From positions 19,783,698 to 19,847,697 of the forward strand of contig CM022670.1 in the NCBI GenBank assembly GCA_012295275.1: DNA of 64,000 nt, in the 5' to 3' direction. Shown one piece after another: positions 38,539-48,878 of this stretch. A model generated the notes under the pieces. It was not told where the DNA came from. It ran no database searches and was given only the letters and a program-made list of their open reading frames with translations. The DNA comes from Chrysomallon squamiferum (Eukaryota > Mollusca > Gastropoda > Neomphalida > Peltospiridae). The translations under genes and the position numbers were made by a program. Within the stretch, counting starts at the first letter, position 1, and each line of letters starts with the position of its first letter.

Positions 38539-41500
38539 AAATTCATCTGAAAATGGAAAATCTAGCATACAAACATGTATTCAAAACCTTAATATTGACA
38601 GAAAAATTTAGTTCTACTTGAATGTAAAACTGTAAAGATTATTTATTCATTTCTGTTTGAAAGTGGTATGTAAAGATTTTAAGATCATTCTTCATGGAGA
38701 TTTTTATTTTGAAAAAGTAAAAAAATGTTTATGTTGTTCTACCTGTTTCCAGATGTATTTATGTTTAAATTTAATTACAGAGGAAATAATTCCACCATAA
38801 AATACAGACAAATATTCCTATGCATGAACAGATTTCTATCATTACACTTATGAGGTTTTTTAAAATTATTTTTGGAAGAAGGCTGTAAAGTCAGTGGTTT
38901 TAATGTTTGAAGCATGGATTTGCTGCAGTGTAAATCTACAAGACATTTTATACGATACTTAATAAAAAAGTAAAAGATGTTTCCTGCTAATGTTGGCCAA
39001 TGTAAATAAATACACAACTAACCTGCTAAGTTTCTCCAGTTTTTCCAGTTCCAAATTAAGATGTGCCTCAATTTCTCCTGACCTAAGTGTAAGGCCACAG
39101 ACTGGACAGCAAGGAGCCTGGCCATCAAGTACATTACGTTTTCTTTGCTCTGAAAAATAACAATAAAATTTAATTTTTAGTTCAAAATTTATGGCTGTAG
39201 TTAAATAATTTAGTGAAGGATTAATCCTGAAATTAAGAAATAATATTTATATAATTTTATTTTTAAAAGTACAAAATTAAATCACTGTTACTGAAATTTA
39301 AGAAAAAAAATTCAGTTAGCTTTGAAATTAAAGAAAACATTTTACTGACAAGAGACATAATAAAAGATAAGAAACAAATTGATAAAAAAAAAAAAAGAAA
39401 GAAAGAAAAATATAGAGATAGTGAGTGAAAAATAGAATTTCTACTGGAGTAACAAGAGCTTTGATGGGAAAATAAGAAATATAAATATTTGGTAATATTA
39501 TTTGAATATTTATTCAAAATATGGTCTATTTGAGCAAAGGTTTTTTTTAAATGGAAATAATATTTTTCATGGATTTGGCCCAAAAAGCATCATTTCCAGA
39601 ATTAAGTACGTTATTCACTCCATCAGAAACCTCTGATAACCTAACAAAAAATGTAATTTCATGTGTTATGTTTCCAAGAGAGGTATGTATCACAACAGCT
39701 TGTTCCTGTTAAGACATAAAATATTTGTGCCGACTTATCTCATTGTAAAAACTGGAATTCAATAGCCATTATTCTTAATATTTGTTTTTACATTAAAACA
39801 AAATTAATTTGTTAAATAGAAAGAAAAAAACACAACTTAATAATTATGGAGGTTAAATACAGATTTGTTGTTAAATCAATAAACTATAACATTTTATTAA
39901 CCACTAAATTCAGAGCTGATTGTTGGGATTTGATTTTTTAGCAATTTATAGACAGAAGTAGTAATAAATATAATGTTTGTGATAACCCCCAAAAAAAAAA
40001 AAAAAAAAAGAAAAAGAAGAAGTAACAGTGAAGACTGTAACTGTTATCTACTGATTCATTATTAAAATTAATAAATCCTAATCTGGCAGTTACAGATATA
40101 TTTGTTGCTTTTATGAATAAATAAAAATTTCTGTAATGCAAACAATAAACGTATAATTAAAAAGAAAATAATAAAATGTTTGTACAGCACATTAATTACA
40201 TGAAGCCAAACATTTGTCTTTGGAGAAAATAATACAGTTTTTATGCTAACAACAGCAATCTTCTACACATACTTTCCATTATACATTAAAGAAAATGCTT
40301 GGTATTTGATAGTTGATCATGAAACTACTTGACATTACAGGTTTTGGAAGATCAATTCTACAATATGTTACATCTGAAGTGAGTACTCCAACTAAAATAT
40401 GTTTTAGTATTCCTTTTAGATACAGGAAAAATGAAAATGTTTCATCTTATGATATACTCAGTTATCAATTTACTTTATGACAATTACGTATGGCATCATA
40501 TATATACTCAAGAACCATATAGGAAGAAAATTAACTGTCATCCTGGAATGAGTTACTCTTTTTTTCTTAACAGTAAGAAATGTTTTACATGCACCTGCTC
40601 ACAGACAGGAGATACCAACAATGGCCTTTGATGATCCAGTTGCAGAGCCAGTAAGGAAATAACACATTAGGTCTAATGAGGACTTACACACAACATAAGC
40701 CTTACAATAGCATAAAACAACAAACTGACTGACTTCTTTTTTTCTTATTTGTTAAACCTATATAACCTGTTATTCAGGGTTCAAACTGAAATAAAATAAA
40801 AAAAGTTATAACCTTTTTCCCTTACATGAATGCTATTCACTAAAAAATTTATTTCTAAATTTGATTTAAACACATTAACAGTTCTTAAAAGATATTTAGC
40901 TCGACAAGCATTAAATAACTACTAAATGACATGGACTGAATGTTCAAACAGGAATACTACATTTGTATTCTTTACAATTCTGTGGTATTTTATCTATGAA
41001 CAATTTATTAAATGAGGCACTGAGATAATATGTACAAATATTCTAAATAATTGTAATTTTACTTTGTTAACAATAAAGAATGAAGATAACATTTATCTTT
41101 TCTTTTTTCTAAATCTATAACAGTAAGTGATAGAAATGTATAAAATTATATAAAATAAATTAATTAATTAATTAAAATAATAATAATTGATTATTTAAAA
41201 AATCTCAGACAGTAATTGAAAGTAAACATGACAAAACTGACAATTTTTCAATGTATCAACTTTTGCTTGTTGTTAATATCTATTATTATGTGCCTAAATA
41301 CAAGAAAAATTATTTTAAAAACCCAGAATATTGTATTTTTACATGGACTTAGTTTAGTACATGGTTAACTTTACTATTTGCTTCCAGCTTAAAACATTCA
41401 CTTAGATGTATATCAACCATTTCTTAATTTAGCTAGATATATGCTTTACAATGTCACTCTGAAAATAACAAGACATTTTCTTTTTTCACTTTAAATTTGT

Positions 41501-41852
41501 GTGTATGTCTGAGTTTAGTTTATTTCTTTGTTCTGGGTTATTTTGGACCTGATTTAATTTTTAATCTTTTGTTTTATAATTTTACCATTTTTATATCATG
41601 TTAATAATGAAGCATAAATTTATAAATAATATTTTTTCAAAAAGACCATAATGTAACTAATTATCATCTCTTTTTTGTGTGCATTCAGTTTCATTTTGCT
41701 TTTACCACATGTAATATAACATTATAGAGTTTTATTATGATCAAAGTCAAATTAAATAGCACAATGATCCTTGTTTCAGTAATGCAGTTCTTTCTGTTTA
41801 ATCTAGTTATGTGCTTACAAAAAAAAAAAGTAATAAATAAATAAAGAAAGAA

Positions 41853-41907
<55 letters not shown>

Positions 41908-42489
41908 GAAATTAATTAATTAATAAATAAATTTTAAAAAGTCAAATTATAAAATATTTATTATTAAACAAAAGATTTGACAATAAGTTAATCTTTGACT
42001 CAATGACAATTCACCATTTCTCACTGGCATTATTGTTTGTTTTCTTTTCTCTAAATATACTTTTTGAAGTTAAACAGAAAAACATGAAAGACATGACAAA
42101 GAATATGAATCAGAATTTGAATGAAGAAATGAAAGTACAAATGAATATATAAAAGTTTGTGAAGGTTACTAAAATGATTTAAGAATTTTATCTGTACAAA
42201 AATATAAAAATGTAAGTTTGATAAAATGAATCAGTCTTATGGATATAATGAATCAAAACAAAATTAATGTCAATATTATAAGGTTATAAAAGAGCCCTGA
42301 TCAGCCATGAGAAACAACAAAATATTAATGAAAATGAATGTTTAACAACACTTCATTTTTTTTGTATTAATGCTTACTAAATGTCATTTGTTTGATTCTA
42401 CATAAGAGTATCAGATACAGTGGGGCCTTTTTTTATTAGTAATCTGAAAGGAATCTTTTAAATATACCTTCCATGGGCATGGTATCACA

Positions 42490-42520
<31 letters not shown>

Positions 42521-45029
42521 ATTTGAAGTAGTTGTTGTAGTAGTAGTAGTAGTAGCAGCAGCAGCAGCAGTAGTAGTTAAAGTAGTCTTTACATGTTTTT
42601 GGTTTTCTGTATTATTTATTTAGTCCATTCACAATATATTACATAACACTAACTGTAACTGTTGCATTTAATTGGAAACCACTTTCTATACTGCTTGATA
42701 ATCTGAGCATCAGTAAAACAATGCATTATTCCTTTGCCTGAAATATGCTTTGATAAATCTTTGATGTCAACTCAATACTCCTCTGTACAATGAAATTCAC
42801 GCAGTGGAAGAATTAGTAAATAAATCCAGCCCTTACTCAACTCATAATTTACGATGGAGGGGCCATAAATTATTCACCATCTTTGGCAGAAGGTGTAATT
42901 TCTTGCAAATCCCTTTTCTCTCTGAAAGCCCAACCTGGTCAAACAGTTAAATAAAAGAGCAAAGAAAACCGCTCGACCACGCGACAACTCAGGTGTCAAT
43001 CCGATTGACAGCTATCACAGTGGTGTCGCTGAAGGTGGCGTGTACGAGGGGCAAGCGATTTTTATTCAGTGAGCTTGCTAATTTTGTCATCAGAAGTGGA
43101 TTACTCAGGGATTGTCTCGGCATGAATAAAGCAATGCAGTGATCAGGAGGAAAATCTTTAGTTAATTACAGAATCAAATGGCATTTGTGAACCTTGCGCA
43201 AGTAGTTTGATTTTTACAGTCAGGAACGCTCATTTCCTTTGAGAGATCAAAAAAGCCTGTCGTAATCTCAGAGATAATGCCTGTCATAGAAATATTCCAG
43301 AAAAATAGTAAACAGTTTTATATCACTGCTCATTATAAAAATCTACTATTATCAGACAGCACCAATCTCAGTGCTCATCAAAATCATATTGTGCAGCAAA
43401 AGAGAGAAGATATGAATACTAAAACCTGATAACAGTGTAAAGATTTTCAAATATATATAAACAGATATGCACATGCACACATATACATACAAACACACAA
43501 ATGTGTATCATAACCCAGATCAGCAGCATGTGCTAAAAAATGTTTTTATAAAAACAAACATAATTATTTATAATAGATCAATATTATATTTTAAGATGTT
43601 TGGTGTAAATATGAAGATTGTTGTATTTCTAATATTGATTCTGTATCTTATTTTTTTGTTTATGTGTGCACTGCACTGAAAACACCAGGATTACTTGATC
43701 TCAACATTATCAGTTAAACTGTAATTTAGAACATGTCCTTAAATTGATGCAACATCATGCAAAATTAATTCAGATATTTAAATGTATACTTTGGCTAAAT
43801 GTAAAACAACAGAATCTATAAAATATACAAAATGTGTGACATTATATAAATGTAAACCAACACTATCTGTAAAACATACAAAATGTTTTTTGAGAGATTA
43901 TATAAATGTAAAGCAACATAATGTTTAAAATATACAAAATGTGTGTGAGCCATATAAATGTAAAACAACAATCTATGAAATAAACTGTGTGGGAGACACT
44001 ATATAAATGTAAAACAACATATAAAATATACAAAATGTGTGTGAGAGATTATATAAATGTAAAGCAACATAATCATAATGTATAAAGTTTACAAAATGTA
44101 GGAGACACTATATAAATGTAAAACAACATAAAATATACAAAATGTGTGTGAGCCATATTAATGTAAAACAACAATCTATAAAATAAACAAAATATGTGTG
44201 AGATATGCAATAATATAAAGGCAAAGCAATTCTGAAATTAGGCCTTTTACTTTGATAAATTATTTCCCAATAAGCATTTCTGAGATAAGACTGCACGCTA
44301 CTGTCACCCCCAACTTGCTAAACAAACATAAAACATAATACCGTTTGATAAAGTGCACGTGTTTCATGATATCTGTAAATCCAAGTTTAGTGTGTATACA
44401 AATGACAGAAGCTTATTGCCTTATGAGATATGGTGTAAAGTTCTGTAGTAGGTAAACATATTGATAATCCAATGGAAGTTAATTTAACAGTGGTTATTGC
44501 AAATCAAATCTGTGATAAGTTTGTGTGATAAAGAAGAATAAGAATAGTAAAGTATGATTAATAGTATTATGGCAGTAGTAGCAGCAGCAGCAGTAGAGTA
44601 GTAATGGTAGTTATAACTGTAATAACAGTAACAATTATTACTGCAATAATAAGATTAAGGGAAAAAAATATAATTAGTACCAAAAGATTCATCATTTATA
44701 TATTTAAGACAAATGAATAAAACAACTTTGCAAAATAAAATAAATATTTATAATAAATACTTTATTATCATCAAAGTTTGTATGTAAAACATCACATGGA
44801 TGTATGCAAAATCCATTCACACCTTTAGGTAGCATCACCAAAAATACACGTTAAATTTAACACTGTAACAGGAATGATCAGATATGAGAATGCTTTGACA
44901 TATAACATATGTACATATAATTTTTCCTGAGATGCACATCCTCTCTATGTAAGAGTGAATATAAAAGATCCATTGCAGGTTCTGACAAGTGTAACCAACA
45001 GCAGTGATTTTCTTCTTTTTTTCCATTTT

Positions 45030-45068
<39 letters not shown>

Positions 45069-48000
45069 TCATTATCATATAATATGAAACTGACAACAAG
45101 AACTAATTTTTCTTATGAATAAACAAGTGAACACTCCAGTGAACCTCAGATTAACTGTAAATAAAAAAGGGTTAAAAAGAAAAAAGGGAAAAGGAAAGCT
45201 AACATCCTGTATTGCCAAATCTTTAAAGAAGTCGAGTCCTTAACATATTTATTCATAGAGAAATTGTTGTGGGCTAAAAAGAAGTCAATAAACATGGCTG
45301 GGAGTGGGCCAGTGTGCAAAGTTTCCAGTCAAGCCTATTTACTTGTAATCTACCTATTTTGTGTAGCCCCATCAGTGAGCTTTTTGTGACAGGTCTATCA
45401 ATGAACCGGTTGGAAAGGCAGAATGAATGTTATTTTGTATGAATAACTCCATACCCATCTGCCAAATGGTAGGCTATAGAGATGCATGAACAAGCTGACA
45501 AAGTAGTTAATAAATAATGAAGATAAATGACAAAACACAACCTTGATGTGTTTGTCTGAAACGGAGAAAAGATGGGGCAAGTTTGGTTGCTTTCTTTTTC
45601 TTAATCTCAGGGACTTTCTTAAACATATCAAAACACTGATTGTGACCGTTTCTCTCTTTTTCTTCTTTTTTATCTTGCTATATAATAGCCGAGCTTAAAT
45701 CCTCAAGCAAAATGTCTATACAAAAAGCCACTCACTGACTGTCAAACAACATTTGACAGAAGTAACTCTTAGTCTCAAACTCGTTGTTCACAAGAAAAGC
45801 AATAAAGTTTTGAACTGACTATGATGACAATAAAATAGCAAATTGCTTCAATCAGTTGCCAAGGACATGCAAACCTTTATAACAAAATAAATTCAGAATT
45901 AATAACAATCAGCTGACAACTATGAAATTCTTATCAAGTACTGAGCTTTAAAAAAGATCTTATCAAAATGCCAATAGAAAAAGACCACAAAAATATCAAG
46001 TTTGTAGCAACACACCAGTTTCATTCGAAAATTGATTTTTCAAAACAATGCATTCAAATAATGTTCTTTGTTAGCAAACATCAGTCAATATGGTGGTAAT
46101 ATAAAGGTAAGTTTGAAGTTACATATTAGAAATGTGACACATAATGATGTTTTTTTATATTTTATTTTAAATGTTTAAATCTGTGCTATTGTGGTTTTGC
46201 ACAAGTGTAACCTAAGATGCTTTTTCTGTGTACAAGGTTATATTGTTTTGGTTGATATTCAAATATTTCTTATCAATCATTTATGCTTATATTTTAAATG
46301 TTTAATATTTTATGATAAAGCTATATATTTGTGTACATACATGTTTATTTATTTTATTATTTATTTGTATTTCATGTCATTCGTTTAAATACTTTTTGTT
46401 TCAATTTTCTGTTTTAAATTGTAAAAATAATTATTAATTTACATAATAAATTTCAAACTTTAAAAAAATGTACATAAAACATTATGACAATTTTAAAATC
46501 TAATATAGACAAGAACAATTTATATTTCCATTGCTACTATAAAGAAGAGTATGTAAATCTAGATACATGAAGTAACAAATTCCTGTTGAATAAAAAATAA
46601 AAAAAATAAAATAAATCTTGAAAAATTATCATGTTGGATGACTAGAAGAATAATTTCCCTTTGATACCAGGGTTTAACTCAAAATGAAAGAGTTAAGCAG
46701 TTGAAATCAGGCAGACAGGAATTGCAAAGCTGTCAGTTCTCATGGCTAATAAAAAACTAAATAATGCATGTTTCATGTCAATAGGATCAGAGATCAGTTC
46801 CCATATTACTCCACTACTTGTGCCCAAACTTCCAGAACAAGTGGCAAACCTATGTGTCATTCGGTAGAGAAACAGTATCACTTGTGCAATAACGGAATGT
46901 TTCTATCACACTAATACCATCTAAGTTGTAGTAATGACTATGTAGCAATTTACTCTGAGCCTTTCTATCAATACAAGCTCCCAGCTGGTTAAACACATAT
47001 CAAGACATTGTCAGTGAAGGGTTATTGGGGGATTCGTACCTGATGATCAATCTGAGTTTAACCAGCTCATACCCTGTGATAGAAACCAATGCAAAGCCTA
47101 GTAAAGCTGCGGACAAGTTTTAACAGATCAGGTGGAAAGTGTCTATTACGTGAAATAGGCATTAGAGATAAATATAAATGAGTTTACTGACATCCAGGAG
47201 CAATCAGTTATCTGGATGGCTGTTTTTAGTAATCACAGCTTCTAACTTGATCTGTGTCAGTGTTAGTACTATCACAACACTTTTTTTAAAGAAATTATCA
47301 AAAGGACACTTTTAGTGAAAAAATATAATGAACTAACATATAAAAGAAATTATATAATAATAATAATAATATTAAAAACATTATTGTTGTTATTATTATT
47401 AATATCATTCTACTTTTTTCTACATGTGTGTGTGTATGTTTTAGAAATGAATACCAAAAAAATTAACTTTCTTTATTTGTAGGTTTGGGGGAGATAACTC
47501 AGTATTTTTGTTGGTCACAAGAACTAAGCTGAATTAGGCCTTTTGTGTGTGTGTGTGTATGTTTGTTTCATAATAGTATATCTTTAATAATTAAAATAAT
47601 CTGGCAATTCTGAATATTAATAAAACAATAATTTTATTTAAAACATTATATACTTTCATTTTGAAAGGATATTAAGAGTTTTATATCAATACAAAATAAT
47701 TTTAATAACAACTAAACAAATGAAATGACTGCATTACAAAAACAACTATAAGCCAAGAAGAAAACACCTGAGAAAAGTGATATGTACTCATTCACTTTAA
47801 CATTAAAAAAATTAAAAATAAATTATCATAACCCAACTGTATAAAGCAATAAGTGTCATCACGTCATATGATATACAATTGTCTGACAGAAAACTACTCC
47901 AGGTCAGTGAATGTGAACACTCCATTTGAAAATGCAATGTCATGTCATCTTTAAAAAAGTACACAGATACAGTGGCATAGTGAGCACTTGTAAACAAACT

Positions 48001-48502
48001 GTAGTTTTATTCTCTGCTGTCACCAATCTGAGTAATAACAATAATTAAAAATAATGATAATGATACAACAATAATTATTTATAAAATATATCACTGCCTT
48101 TAATAAATCAATTTTAATGACATACACAGCCATCTGGTTAGATTGGGAAATAACTAAAAGGAAGTTATCCTAAAAGGCCCACCTTGTCCTATCATGTCTC
48201 AGCTGTGAACTCTTAATTGTTAATTTTATCAGAAATGGATCAAGAAAGATTACTGAATTTATTCTTCTCTTAAATAAGTTGTGTTTTAATGTTTTACAAT
48301 TTGTGAATGTGTGTGTTAAAAAATAAACAATAGGTTATTTTAAAATACACATTTTTAAATTAATTTTGTCACTTTTTATTTTTGCTCTGAAAAGAAGAGA
48401 GAGAGATAAAAATTTTGATTATTTAAATTTATGAGATTTTTATTTTTAAAATGAATAAATCCGCAAGCATAAAAAAAATTAATAAAAAAAAATTAAAATT
48501 AA

Positions 48503-48537
<35 letters not shown>

Positions 48538-48813
48538 AATTTTTTTATCCTATATAATTATTGCGGTTTCCTTTCTTAATGCTGTGTTGCATCATTTATG
48601 TGTATCTATGTGCAATTTTTTTGGGCCATCTGTAACTTCACATATATTTTTATAATAAGATTTTTATTTCGTATACATGTACGATTCTAAGAATAAGCAA
48701 ATGGTTGTGTTCGTGTATGTATGGATATGTACATGTGTAATTCATATATGCACATATGTATACTTGTCCAAGTTTGAGAGTATATGTAACACTGCATGTT
48801 TTACTTGTAATAT

Positions 48814-48878
<65 letters not shown>

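Noticed and set aside
42416-42436. TACAGTGGGGCC, similar to a pogo-type terminal sequence
   Set aside because: No matching inverted end could be found at a sensible distance and no transposase remnant is nearby.
43796-44232. Regularly spaced repeats considered as a CRISPR-like array
   Set aside because: The units are contiguous, AT-rich and diverged, with no unique spacers, in a eukaryotic intron; it is a minisatellite.
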